Shown piece by piece: positions 20,236 to 28,463 of a stretch of 64,000 bases of DNA. This DNA is from CAYQSU01 sp964420325 (GTDB lineage: Bacteria > Pseudomonadota > Alphaproteobacteria > Rhodospirillales > Defluviicoccaceae), in contig CAYQSU010000011.1 of the NCBI GenBank assembly GCA_964420325.1, positions 1-64,000 of the forward strand. The letters run 5' to 3'. The position numbers and the translations under genes are program-made. Position 1 is the first letter of the stretch. Each line of letters begins with the position of its first letter. The notes under the pieces were generated by a model that saw only the letters and a list, made by a program, of their open reading frames with translations, did not search any database and had not been told where the DNA came from.

Positions 20236-21039
20236 ATGACCGATCTCGTCCTCGCCAACGAGCCGTTGATCCGGATTGGGAGCTTCGCCGCCCTGCTGGC
20301 GGCGATGGTGGCGTGGGAACTGGCAGCGCCCCGCCGCACCCTCGAGGCCGGACGTGCGGTGCGCTGGACCAGCAATCTCGGCATCGTCGTCATCGATGGC
20401 CTCCTCGTCCGTCTGCTGTTTCCGGTCGCGGCCGTCGGCGCCGCGTTGCTCGCGGCCGACCGAGGCTGGGGCCTGTTCAATGCCGCTCCCGTGCCGTTCG
20501 GCTTGGCGGTCGTCGTCTCGGTGGCCGCCCTCGACCTCGCGATCTATGGCCAGCACGTCGCCTTCCACAAGGTGCCGGCGCTGTGGCGCCTGCACCGGAT
20601 GCACCATTCGGACGTCGACTTCGACGCCACCACGGGCGTCCGCTTCCACCCGCTCGAGATCGCCCTGTCGATGCTGTACAAGATCGCCGTCGTCCTCGTC
20701 CTCGGCGCGCCCGCGCTGGCCGTGGTGCTGTTCGAGGTGCTTCTGAACGCCACCGCCCTGTTCAATCACGGCAACGTTCGGTTGCCGTCGGCGCTCGATC
20801 GCGTGCTCAGGCTCGCCGTCGTCACCCCCGACGTGCACCGTGTCCACCACTCGATCCACAGGGACGAAACGGACAGCAACTACGGCTTCAACCTGACCGT
20901 CTGGGATCGTCTGTTCGGCACCTATCGCGGCCAGCCCCGCGACGGCCACGAGACGATGACGATCGGGCTCGACCTGTTCCGTTCCGCCCGGGAGCGCCGT
21001 CTCGACCGCCTGCTCATTCAGCCTTTCGTTCGTCCTTGA
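20236..21039 (+). CDS. Sterol desaturase / fatty acid hydroxylase family membrane protein
   Basis: A 267-residue membrane protein with four or five hydrophobic helices and the histidine clusters of the di-iron fatty acid hydroxylase superfamily: HVAFHKVPALWRLHRMHHS, FHPLE and HRVHHS. These ligate two irons for O2-dependent hydroxylation or desaturation of lipids. The substrate is unknown; bacterial members act on fatty acids, carotenoids or hopanoid-like lipids. The ATG at 20236 is the first good start; a GTG at 20200 is possible and neither has a strong ribosome site. Its 3' end overlaps the convergent diguanylate cyclase gene by 26 bases. Confidence 0.85.
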   Translation: MTDLVLANEPLIRIGSFAALLAAMVAWELAAPRRTLEAGRAVRWTSNLGIVVIDGLLVRLLFPVAAVGAALLAADRGWGLFNAAPVPFGLAVVVSVAALDLAIYGQHVAFHKVPALWRLHRMHHSDVDFDATTGVRFHPLEIALSMLYKIAVVLVLGAPALAVVLFEVLLNATALFNHGNVRLPSALDRVLRLAVVTPDVHRVHHSIHRDETDSNYGFNLTVWDRLFGTYRGQPRDGHETMTIGLDLFRSARERRLDRLLIQPFVRP

Positions 21040-23011
21040 AAGGGTCACTCCCGGCGAGCATGACGCCGCCGCCCTGCCTCTTGGCCGCATACATGGCGGC
21101 GTCCGCGGCCTGCAGCAGCGCCTCGGGGCTCTCGCCGTGATCGGGAAACAGGGAGATGCCAATGCTGGCGCCGAGACGGACCGGGCGGTGGTCGAGGAGG
21201 GCGGGCAGGGCGACGGCGTCGCGGATCTTGGCCGCAACCTGCTCGCCGATCGCCACGTCGCCGACGTCTTCGACGAGGACGACGAACTCGTCGCCGCCGA
21301 AGCGGGTCACCGTATCGGTGGCGCGAACCGCCCGCCTCAGCCGGTCGGCGGCCTCCATCAGCAGGAGATCGCCGGCTTCGTGACCCAATCGATCGTTGAT
21401 CGCCTTGAAGCCATCGAGGTCGACGAACAGCACCGCGAGTCGGGTGCGATGCCGCCGCGCGCGCATGACGGCGTCCGCGAAGCGATCGAGCAGCGACGAG
21501 CGGTTGAGCAGGCCGGTCAGCCGGTCGTGCGCGGCGAGGTAGCGGATGCGGCGCTCGCCGGCGGCGCGTTCGGTGACGTCGAGGCCGGCAAGCAACACCC
21601 CGGAGACCGTCGCGTGCTCGTCCCTGAGCACGGTCGCGCGCCAGTCGATCAGGCGCTCGTGGCCGTCGCGCGTGCGCACCGCGCTGTCGAACGGTCCGAC
21701 CTGCTCACGGCCCTCGGCGAGGCGGCCGAGGATGTGGCGGACCTTCGGCCGCTCGTCCTCCGGGACGGCGATCTCGAGCCACGGCTTGCCGGCAATCTCG
21801 GCTTGGCCGTATCCGAGCAGGGAACAGGCTTCCCGGTTGCAGAGCGCCACCCGGCCCTTGGCGTCGAGTGCGACGATCGGCGTCCGCGCCAGCGCCAGCA
21901 CCGTCTGCGCCCGCTGCGACTCTCGCACCGCTTCCGCCTCCGCCGCTCGCCGGCGCAGGATCTCGTCGCGGAGATCCCGGGTGCGCTCCTGCACGCGCCG
22001 CTCGAGGCTCGCCCGCTCCGCCCGCAGCCCCGAGACGAGGCTGCCGAGAAGGAGACCGGTGACCGAGAGCGAGATCATGAACACTTGGGCGTCGGCGAGC
22101 ACCTCCAGCGCTGCCGAGGCGGCGACGACGAGCGCCACCGTGATGTTCGCGAGGACGTTGCCGACGCCGGCGCCGGTGAGGCCGAAGCGGAGTGCCAACC
22201 ACAGGATCGGGAGGAAGAGGGGATACCAGCGCAAGGGGTTGTGGTAGTGGCCCCCAGCGGCGAAAACGACGGCGGCGAATCCGAACACGAGCCAAGCTTC
22301 GAGGGTCGCGTGGAGCCACCGCGGCCATTGGCGGCGGCGCGCGGCGAGGAGGGGGCTCGCTTCGAGATCGCTGAGCACCGACGGGGGCCAGCGGCCCTTG
22401 AGGAGGCGATGGCCGACCATCAGCGCCACGGGGCTCAGCGTCAGCGCACCGACCAGGTCGCCCGACCACCACTCGACGACCGCCGGCACGAACGCCGGCC
22501 AGGAAAGGAACCCGTTGAGGACGAGGTTGGCGCAGGACAAGAGGGCGGCCGCCGCCGAGCCGCCGCTGGTGACCGCGCAGATCCAGAAAATGCGGCTGAC
22601 CGGCGCCGCTCGCGGGTCGAGCCAACCCGCCCGACGAATGATCGCGGCCACGACGGCGTAGACGGCGGGCGAAACGGCAGCCGAGACCAATAGGCCCGCA
22701 ACCCGGCCGACGGTGGGTTGAGCATCGTGCAGCCACAGTGAGCCCTGAAGGCCGCCGACGAAGCCGAAGGCCAGTTCGACGACGAAGGCGGTGAAAGCGA
22801 AGCGCCAGCCGAACAAGAGCAGAAAGGCCAGGCGGAGCCCGACCGCCGGAAACCAGATGCTGATCCCCGGCCGAACCTGGAACAGCGCCGCGGCCTCGAA
22901 CAGAGCGGCAAAGAGGAGGCCGTAGACGACGGCAATCGCCGCCCACGCCGTGAGGCGGCGCGCGCCGTTGAGAACGAGCGGACTTACGCCGTTGAGCCCC
23001 CCTACGGACAT
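21014..23011 (-). CDS. MASE1-PAS-GGDEF diguanylate cyclase
   Basis: A 665-residue membrane sensor. Residues 1 to about 310 are eight or so hydrophobic helices of the MASE1 type with FQVRPGISIWFPAVGLRLA. A coiled linker rich in Glu and Arg (about 330-365) leads to a PAS domain (about 370-490) and then a GGDEF domain with AAHDRLTGLLNR and RFGGDEFVV. An inhibitory-site RxxD (RATD) lies five residues before GGDEF, so c-di-GMP product inhibition is likely. There is no EAL domain. The ATG at 23011 is chosen over 23032 because GGGGAGG lies just upstream. The signal sensed by MASE1 is unknown. Confidence 0.93.
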   Translation of the reverse strand: MSVGGLNGVSPLVLNGARRLTAWAAIAVVYGLLFAALFEAAALFQVRPGISIWFPAVGLRLAFLLLFGWRFAFTAFVVELAFGFVGGLQGSLWLHDAQPTVGRVAGLLVSAAVSPAVYAVVAAIIRRAGWLDPRAAPVSRIFWICAVTSGGSAAAALLSCANLVLNGFLSWPAFVPAVVEWWSGDLVGALTLSPVALMVGHRLLKGRWPPSVLSDLEASPLLAARRRQWPRWLHATLEAWLVFGFAAVVFAAGGHYHNPLRWYPLFLPILWLALRFGLTGAGVGNVLANITVALVVAASAALEVLADAQVFMISLSVTGLLLGSLVSGLRAERASLERRVQERTRDLRDEILRRRAAEAEAVRESQRAQTVLALARTPIVALDAKGRVALCNREACSLLGYGQAEIAGKPWLEIAVPEDERPKVRHILGRLAEGREQVGPFDSAVRTRDGHERLIDWRATVLRDEHATVSGVLLAGLDVTERAAGERRIRYLAAHDRLTGLLNRSSLLDRFADAVMRARRHRTRLAVLFVDLDGFKAINDRLGHEAGDLLLMEAADRLRRAVRATDTVTRFGGDEFVVLVEDVGDVAIGEQVAAKIRDAVALPALLDHRPVRLGASIGISLFPDHGESPEALLQAADAAMYAAKRQGGGVMLAGSDPFKDERKAE

Positions 23012-23044
23012 CGCGCCTCCCCGCGACGTCAACGCCAGAAGGAC

Positions 23045-23072
23045 AGTCTAGCATGCGGCTGCCGATGATCAA
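23045..23072 (-). promoter_or_regulatory. Candidate promoter of the diguanylate cyclase gene
   Basis: On the minus strand TTGATC (23067-23072) and TAGACT (23045-23050) are spaced by 16 bases, each matching 4/6 of the sigma-70 consensus. They lie 34 bases before the ATG at 23011. Confidence 0.35.
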
Positions 23073-23195
23073 CAGTTTAATGCCCCATCAGGGGTGTTCT
23101 ACCGCGCATTGCAATCACATCTACGAACAGACGGGCCGGTGCTCGATGAAAGGTTGCAGATCAGCGGCATCCCGCTGCCGCGTGCCTGACGGCAA

Positions 23196-23217
23196 CCGCC
23201 GGGCCGAAGCCCGGCGG
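23196..23217 (-). terminator. UUCG-capped hairpin after sdhB
   Basis: A perfect 9-bp stem CCGCCGGGC/GCCCGGCGG lies 30 bases past the sdhB stop. Read on the minus strand its loop is TTCG closed by C-G, an ultra-stable tetraloop. Only two T residues follow, so it may act as a weak intrinsic terminator or as an mRNA 3'-end stabiliser of the sdh operon. Confidence 0.55.
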
Positions 23218-23247
23218 TCGTTCCCCCCCCTTCCGCGTTCGTTCGCG

Positions 23248-24024
23248 CTAGAGCCTTTGCGCCAAGAGGCTCTTGATCTCGGCAATGGCCTTGCCGGGAT
23301 TGAGATGCTTGGGGCAGGTGGCGGTGCAGTTCATGATGGTGTGGCAGCGGTAGAGGCGGAACGGATCGTTGAGCTCATCCAGCCGCCCGCCGGTCGCCTC
23401 GTCGCGGGAGTCGGCGATCCAGCGATAGGCCTGCAGGAGGATCGCCGGGCCGAGGTAGCGGTCGCCGTTCCACCAGTAGCTCGGGCAGCTCGTCTGGCAG
23501 CAGAAGCAGAGGATGCATTCCCAGAGGCCGTCGAGCCGGGCGCGCTCCTCCGGACTCTGCCGCCGCTCGCCGGCCGGGGGCGGCGTCTCCGACTTGAGCC
23601 AGGGCTCGATGGCGCGGTACTGGGCGTAAGGCACCGAGAGGTCCGGGACCAGGTCCTTGACTACCGGCAGATGCGGCAGCGGATAGATGCGGACGTCGCC
23701 CTTGATCTCGTCGATGGCCTTGATGCAGGCGAGCGTGTTGACGCCGTCGATGTTGAAGGCGCACGAGCCGCAGACGCCCTCCCGGCACGAGCGCCGAAAG
23801 GTGAGCGTCGCGTCCATCTCGTTCTTGATCTTGATCAGGGCGTCGAGAACCATCGGCCCGCAGCTATCCAGGTCGACGTCGAAGGTGTCGACGCGCGGGT
23901 TCTGACCGCTGTCCGGATCGTAGCGATAGATCTTGAAGCGCTTGATCTTCTTGGCGCCGGCCGGGGCGGGATAGGTCTTGCCCTCGCGGACCTTCGAATT
24001 GGCAGGCAGGCTCAGTTCGACCAT
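23248..24024 (-). CDS. sdhB: Succinate dehydrogenase iron-sulfur subunit
   Basis: A 258-residue subunit carrying electrons from SdhA flavin to quinone. The 2Fe-2S ligands are Cys80, Cys85, Cys88 and Cys100 ([11 protein letters not shown] and TLAC). The C-terminal half has [15 protein letters not shown] and [17 protein letters not shown] for the 4Fe-4S and 3Fe-4S clusters. Length is normal. It is the last gene of sdhCDAB, 17 bases after sdhA, and is followed by a stable hairpin. A GTG two codons before the ATG at 24024 is an alternative start. Confidence 0.97.
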   Translation of the reverse strand: MVELSLPANSKVREGKTYPAPAGAKKIKRFKIYRYDPDSGQNPRVDTFDVDLDSCGPMVLDALIKIKNEMDATLTFRRSCREGVCGSCAFNIDGVNTLACIKAIDEIKGDVRIYPLPHLPVVKDLVPDLSVPYAQYRAIEPWLKSETPPPAGERRQSPEERARLDGLWECILCFCCQTSCPSYWWNGDRYLGPAILLQAYRWIADSRDEATGGRLDELNDPFRLYRCHTIMNCTATCPKHLNPGKAIAEIKSLLAQRL

Positions 24025-24041
24025 GTGCACGCTCCCTTGTG

Positions 24042-25832
24042 TCAGTAGACCCGCGCCTGCGGCTTGATGTATTCGGCTTCGTTGGTCAGCGTGAAGGCGT
24101 GGACCGGGCGGTAGCCGAGCTTGACCTTGCCGCGGTCGTCGACCCAGGCCAGCGAGTGCTTCATCCAGGTCGCGTCGTCGCGTTCGGCGAAGTCCTCGCG
24201 GGCGTGGGCGCCGCGGCTCTCCTTGCGAGCCTCGCCGGAATAGAGGGTGGTGATGGCGCAGGCCATCAGGTTCTCGAGCTCCAGCGCCTCGACCAGATCC
24301 GAGTTCCAGATCATCGACCGGTCGGAGACGCGGATGTCCGCGAGGCTCTGCCAGATCTCGCTGATCTGCCGGCAGCCACCCGCGAGAACGTCCTGGGTGC
24401 GGAACACGGCGGCGTTGTTCTGCATGCATCGCTGCATGTTGAGACGGATCTCGGCGGTCGGCAGCGAGCCGTTGGCGTGGCGCAGTCGATCCAGCGTGGA
24501 GAGCGCCCGGTCCGCAGAGTCCTTCGCCAGCGGCGGATGCGGCGATCCCGGCATGATCTTCTCGGCGCAGCGGAGCGCCACCGCCCGGCCGAAGACGACG
24601 ATGTCGAGGAGCGAGTTGGTGCCGAGACGGTTGGCGCCGTGGACCGACGCCGACGCGCACTCGCCGGCGGCATAGAGCCCCGGACAGATCGCGTCCGGAT
24701 CCTTGTCCGTCGGCCGCAACGCCTCGCCGTGGTGGTTGGTGGGGATCCCGCCCATGTTGTAGTGGACCGTGGGCAGAACCGGGATCGGCTCCTTGGTGGC
24801 GTCGACGCCGGCGAAGATCTTCGCCGTCTCGGTGATCCCGGGCAGCCGCTGCCACAGGACGTCGCCGCCCAGGTGCTCGAGGTGGAGGTAGATGTGGTCG
24901 CGGTCCTTGCCGACGCCGCGGCCCTCTCGGACCTCGATGGTCATCGACCGGCTGACGACGTCGCGCGACGCCAAGTCCTTGGCGGTCGGCGCATAGCGCT
25001 CCATGAACCGCTCGCCTTCCGAGTTGGTGAGGTAGCCGCCCTCGCCGCGGGCGCCTTCGGTGATCAGGCATCCCGAGCCGTAGATGCCGGTGGGATGGAA
25101 CTGGACGAACTCGTGGTCCTGCACCGGCAGTCCCGCCCGCAGCACCATGGCGTTGCCGTCGCCGGTGCAGGTGTGGGCTGACGTGCACGAGAAATAGGCG
25201 CGGCCGTAGCCGCCGGTGGCGAACACCGTGCCGTGGGCCTGGAAGCGGTGGATCGTGCCGTCGTCCAGGTTCCAGGCGACCACGCCGCGGCAGGCGCCCT
25301 CGTCGTCCATGATCAGGTCGATGGCGAAGTACTCGACGAAGAACTCGGCATCGTGCTTCAGGCTCTGCTGATAGAGCGTGTGCAGGATGGCGTGGCCGGT
25401 GCGGTCGGCTGCGGCGCACGCGCGCTGCACCGGCGCCTCGCCGAAGTTGCGCATGTGGCCGCCAAACGGCCGCTGGTAGATCTTGCCCTCGGGCGTGCGC
25501 GAGAACGGCACGCCGAAGTGTTCGAGCTCGAGGACGGCCGGCACCGCCTGGCGGCACATGTACTCGATGGCGTCCTGGTCGCCGAGCCAGTCGGAGCCCT
25601 TGACCGTGTCGTACATGTGCCATTCCCAGGTGTCCTCGGCCATGTTGCCGAGGGCCGCGCCGATCCCGCCCTGGGCGGCAACGGTGTGGCTCCGGGTGGG
25701 AAACACCTTGGTGATGCACGCGGTCTTCAGGCCGGCGGCCGCCAGTCCGAGGGTCGCGCGGAGGCCGGCACCGCCGGCGCCGATGACGACGACGTCGTAC
25801 TGATGATCGGTGATCGGATACGCGTTCGGCAT
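24042..25832 (-). CDS. sdhA: Succinate dehydrogenase flavoprotein subunit
   Basis: A 596-residue flavoprotein oxidising succinate to fumarate. The FAD-binding GAGGAGLRA is at about 18-26, the covalent-FAD histidine is His49 in [11 protein letters not shown], and the substrate site includes [21 protein letters not shown] and [14 protein letters not shown]. Length is normal for the family. It begins 6 bases after sdhD and precedes sdhB by 17 bases. The C-terminal [20 protein letters not shown] is typical of alphaproteobacterial SdhA. Confidence 0.98.
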   Translation of the reverse strand: MPNAYPITDHQYDVVVIGAGGAGLRATLGLAAAGLKTACITKVFPTRSHTVAAQGGIGAALGNMAEDTWEWHMYDTVKGSDWLGDQDAIEYMCRQAVPAVLELEHFGVPFSRTPEGKIYQRPFGGHMRNFGEAPVQRACAAADRTGHAILHTLYQQSLKHDAEFFVEYFAIDLIMDDEGACRGVVAWNLDDGTIHRFQAHGTVFATGGYGRAYFSCTSAHTCTGDGNAMVLRAGLPVQDHEFVQFHPTGIYGSGCLITEGARGEGGYLTNSEGERFMERYAPTAKDLASRDVVSRSMTIEVREGRGVGKDRDHIYLHLEHLGGDVLWQRLPGITETAKIFAGVDATKEPIPVLPTVHYNMGGIPTNHHGEALRPTDKDPDAICPGLYAAGECASASVHGANRLGTNSLLDIVVFGRAVALRCAEKIMPGSPHPPLAKDSADRALSTLDRLRHANGSLPTAEIRLNMQRCMQNNAAVFRTQDVLAGGCRQISEIWQSLADIRVSDRSMIWNSDLVEALELENLMACAITTLYSGEARKESRGAHAREDFAERDDATWMKHSLAWVDDRGKVKLGYRPVHAFTLTNEAEYIKPQARVY

Positions 25833-25838
25833 GGCGTC

Positions 25839-26219
25839 CTAGCTCCCCATCGCAAGCCGCACGACGGCATAGATGCAGCTGACCGCCATCACGAACAGGG
25901 CGAACTTGATGGCCAGCAGCGTGGTGATCTTGGCAGCCTCGCCGCGGACATAGTCCTCGACGACCACCTGCATGCCGAGGTAGGCGTGGTAGAACAGCGC
26001 GACGACCAGGAGGATCATCAGAAGGGCGTTGCCGAACTGCCCGATCCAGACCTGGAAGGCTGCCAGATCGGCGCCCATCAGCGAGACAGCGGCGATCACG
26101 AACCACAGCGACAGGGGCACCAGCGCGATCGCCGTCACCTTCTGCGCCCACCAGTGGCGAACACCCTCGTTGGCCGAGCCGAGGCCGCGGGCGCGGCCCA
26201 GGGAAGAGCGGAACTCCAT
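25839..26219 (-). CDS. sdhD: Succinate dehydrogenase membrane anchor subunit
   Basis: A 126-residue protein with three transmembrane helices. The heme/quinone motif [19 protein letters not shown] carries the conserved His and the DY pair. [19 protein letters not shown] at the N-terminus is typical of alphaproteobacterial SdhD. It starts one base after sdhC ends and stops 6 bases before sdhA, so translation of the three genes is probably coupled. With SdhC it anchors the complex and forms the ubiquinone site. Confidence 0.95.
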   Translation of the reverse strand: MEFRSSLGRARGLGSANEGVRHWWAQKVTAIALVPLSLWFVIAAVSLMGADLAAFQVWIGQFGNALLMILLVVALFYHAYLGMQVVVEDYVRGEAAKITTLLAIKFALFVMAVSCIYAVVRLAMGS

Positions 26220-26220
26220 C

Positions 26221-26613
26221 TCAACCTCCCGTCGACACGTAGGCGGCGATCAGCGTGATCAGCGTGAGCGCCACCGCTCCTGCCACCATCACGAACCCGG
26301 AAAGGCGCAGCTGCTCGAGCTCGAAGCCCCAGCCGAAGTCCCACAGCAGATGGCGAATGCCGTTGCCCAGGTGATAGAACAGCGAGAACGTGAACCCCCA
26401 GAGCAGGAGATGCCCGAGCCACGAACCGAGGAAGGCCTGGCAGGTCGCGAAGGCATCGGCGCCGTACGCGCCCGAGACCAACCACCACGTCAAGAGCAGG
26501 GTCCCGAGGGTCAGGAAAACCCCGGTCATCCGGTGCAGGATCGACAGCACCGAGGTGATCTGGGGACGATAAACCTGGATATGAGGAGATAGCGGACGAT
26601 TACCGGAGGCCAT
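26221..26613 (-). CDS. sdhC: Succinate dehydrogenase cytochrome b556 subunit
   Basis: A 130-residue cytochrome b subunit with three transmembrane helices. NRPLSPHIQVYRPQITSVLS and ILHRMTG mark the N-terminal quinone-site region, and FYHLGNGIRHLLWDFG carries the axial heme histidine. It is the first gene of sdhCDAB. The ATG at 26613 is preceded by AGGGGAA, embedded in the 12-bp palindrome GGGGAATTCCCC (26614-26625). A reading frame continues upstream but has no family sequence. Confidence 0.95.
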   Translation of the reverse strand: MASGNRPLSPHIQVYRPQITSVLSILHRMTGVFLTLGTLLLTWWLVSGAYGADAFATCQAFLGSWLGHLLLWGFTFSLFYHLGNGIRHLLWDFGWGFELEQLRLSGFVMVAGAVALTLITLIAAYVSTGG

Positions 26614-26707
26614 GGGGAATTCCCCTTTTGCTTCGCACTCTTCCCGCAGTTGCGAACACGATTCTTTAAACCGCTGCCGCCGCGGAGTCAACGTTCGCAT
26701 ATGCGAA
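26614..26707 (-). promoter_or_regulatory. sdhCDAB promoter with operator-like repeats
   Basis: On the minus strand TTGACT (26686-26691) and TAAAGA (26663-26668) are spaced by 17 bases. Two bases upstream of the -35 lies a perfect 14-bp palindrome TTCGCATATGCGAA (26694-26707). The same half-sites recur downstream of the -10 as TTCGCA (plus strand 26632-26637) and TGCGAA (26651-26656), 13 bases apart. The ribosome site lies in the palindrome GGGGAATTCCCC (26614-26625). Four copies of one hexamer around one promoter suggest a dimeric regulator of sdh. Its identity is unknown. Confidence 0.6.
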
Positions 26708-26808
26708 GGAAGGCCTCGCCCGGAAATCGAAAGAAACCATCCCCGCGATGCCGCGAACGAGCGCTGTTTCCGCACATGCCTCGCATTCTCATCAACGACC
26801 GGGCGTTG

Positions 26809-26824
26809 TTGTGCATCTGCACAA
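26809..26824. promoter_or_regulatory. Inverted repeat upstream of the sdh promoter
   Basis: TTGTGCA-TC-TGCACAA is a perfect 7-bp inverted repeat with a 2-base centre, immediately after the methyltransferase stop and about 200 bases before sdhC. It may be a second regulator site for sdh or part of the upstream operon's 3' end. Confidence 0.4.
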
Positions 26825-26825
26825 A

Positions 26826-27335
26826 TCAATATGGCAGACGGGCGCGGCGCGGCGCGAGGGCGGCATCCTCGACGCGGATGCGGTGGAGAAGAAGGGCACC
26901 GTTGGCGAGCGAGAAGACGAGCGCCACCTCCCAGGCGCCGAAGGCGAGCGGCAGCACCGCGATCTCCGCGGCGACGATGGCGTAGTTGGGATGGCGAAAG
27001 CGGCGATAGGGACCGCTCCGCACCAGGGGGGCGCCGGGAACGGTGACGATGCGGGTGGTCCAATAGCGGCCGAGGCTCGCGATCACCCAGAGCCGCGCGA
27101 CCTGCAGTGCGGCGAACACGGCGAGCAGCGACCAGATCACTGGACCGTCCGCCGGCACCAGGAACCACAACGCCGCGAGCCAGCCGGCGTGGACGATGAC
27201 AACGAGCGGATAATGCCGGCTCCCCACCTCGAGGCCGCCCGCCGCCTTCAGCCGGCGCTCGTTGCGCCGTGCGAACAGAAGCTCGGCGAGCCGCTGCACC
27301 GCCACGGCAAGCACGATCCACTGACTGAGGCTCAC
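26826..27335 (-). CDS. Isoprenylcysteine carboxyl methyltransferase family protein (alkylpyrone methyltransferase-like)
   Basis: A 169-residue membrane methyltransferase of the ICMT/PEMT type with four hydrophobic helices. The SAM-binding signature is GPYRRFRHPNYAIV, with LHRIRVEDAAL near the end. The GTG start overlaps the stop of the upstream type III polyketide synthase gene by 4 bases (GTGA), so the two are translationally coupled. By analogy with Bacillus bpsA-bpsB and the Streptomyces srs pair, it probably O-methylates the pyrone or resorcinol hydroxyl of the synthase product at the membrane. The product itself cannot be read from sequence. Confidence 0.82.
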   Translation of the reverse strand: MSLSQWIVLAVAVQRLAELLFARRNERRLKAAGGLEVGSRHYPLVVIVHAGWLAALWFLVPADGPVIWSLLAVFAALQVARLWVIASLGRYWTTRIVTVPGAPLVRSGPYRRFRHPNYAIVAAEIAVLPLAFGAWEVALVFSLANGALLLHRIRVEDAALAPRRARLPY

Positions 27336-28396
27336 CCCAAGCCATCCGCCTTGATGCCGGCCTCCAGCAACAGGAACCCGGCGGTGAACCCCGGTCCGAG
27401 CGCGCTCATCACGGCGCGGCGGCCGAGCCCGCCCTCGCGCATCGCCCGCTCGAGGACGAACAGGACGGTCACCGCCGACATGTTGCCGTACTGGCGAAGC
27501 ACGTGCCGCGAATGGTCGAGCCCGCCCGGCGGCAAGCACAACACCTCCTCCAGGGCGTCGAGCACCTTCGCCCCGCCGGGGTGGCAGAGAAAGGCGTCGA
27601 CGTCGGCGACGGAGAGCCCGCGCCGGGCCAGAAAGGCGTCGAGCACGGCGCGGAACTTGGTGCGGACGAGGGTCGGGATGTCGCGGGAGAAGACGACCCT
27701 GAGGCCGTCGTCCTCGATGCCCCAGCCCATGACGTCGAGCGTGTCCGGCCACGTGTGCTCGGCGGCCGCCGACAGGGTCGGGCCGTCGCCGGCGGAGCCG
27801 ATGAGCGCCGCCGCGGCGCCGTCCCCGAACAGCGCGGTGGCGACGATGTTGCTTTTCGAGCGGTCGGAGCGGCGGAAGGTGAGGCCGCAGAGCTCGACCA
27901 CGCCGACCAGGATCCGCTTCGCCGGCGCCGCGCGGGCGAGCTCGGCGGCACGGGCGAGCCCGATGACGCCGCCCGCGCAGCCGAGGCCGAAGATCGGCAG
28001 GCGGTCGACGTTCCGGCGGAGACCCAGCCGCTCGATCAGAAGGGCATCCAGGCTCGGCGTGGCGATGCCGGTCGTCGACGCGATGACCACGGCATCGACG
28101 TCGATCATGGCGAGCCCCGAAGTTCCGACGCAGCGCCGAGCCGCATGGGTGAGGAGCTCGACCGCGTTCTCGATGAAGAGCCGGGACCGCTCCGCCCAGC
28201 CATGATCCTCCAGATACCACGCCAGGGGAACGCACGAGTACCGGCGCTCGATCCCGGCGTTGCCGAAGACCGACGCCAAACGCTGGACGAGCTCGGTCTC
28301 CTCCCCGAACAGTCCGCCGACGGTGTTCCGCACGTCGTCCTGGCGGACCTCGTACGGGGGGACGCTGGTGGCGAGAGACAGGAGACGCGGCGTCAT
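27332..28396 (-). CDS. Type III polyketide synthase (chalcone/stilbene synthase family)
   Basis: A 354-residue homodimeric ketosynthase that extends an acyl-CoA starter with malonyl-CoA and cyclises the chain to pyrones or resorcinols. The catalytic triad is Cys140 (FGLGCAGGVIG), His272 (LCHPGGAKV) and Asn305 (YGNMSAVT). GDGAAAALIG and the C-terminal ALGPGFTAGFLLLEA are typical. Bacterial relatives often use long fatty acyl starters and make alkylpyrones. It is upstream of and overlaps a methyltransferase gene by 4 bases. No other biosynthetic gene is adjacent, so the compound is likely a simple methylated alkylpyrone or alkylresorcinol-like lipid (inference). Confidence 0.93.
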   Translation of the reverse strand: MTPRLLSLATSVPPYEVRQDDVRNTVGGLFGEETELVQRLASVFGNAGIERRYSCVPLAWYLEDHGWAERSRLFIENAVELLTHAARRCVGTSGLAMIDVDAVVIASTTGIATPSLDALLIERLGLRRNVDRLPIFGLGCAGGVIGLARAAELARAAPAKRILVGVVELCGLTFRRSDRSKSNIVATALFGDGAAAALIGSAGDGPTLSAAAEHTWPDTLDVMGWGIEDDGLRVVFSRDIPTLVRTKFRAVLDAFLARRGLSVADVDAFLCHPGGAKVLDALEEVLCLPPGGLDHSRHVLRQYGNMSAVTVLFVLERAMREGGLGRRAVMSALGPGFTAGFLLLEAGIKADGLG

Positions 28397-28463
28397 CGAC
28401 AGGCCCCAGGCAGACCGCGCCGGCCCTCCCGCACCGGCCGCGGCCGGGCGCCAGACGATGCCA

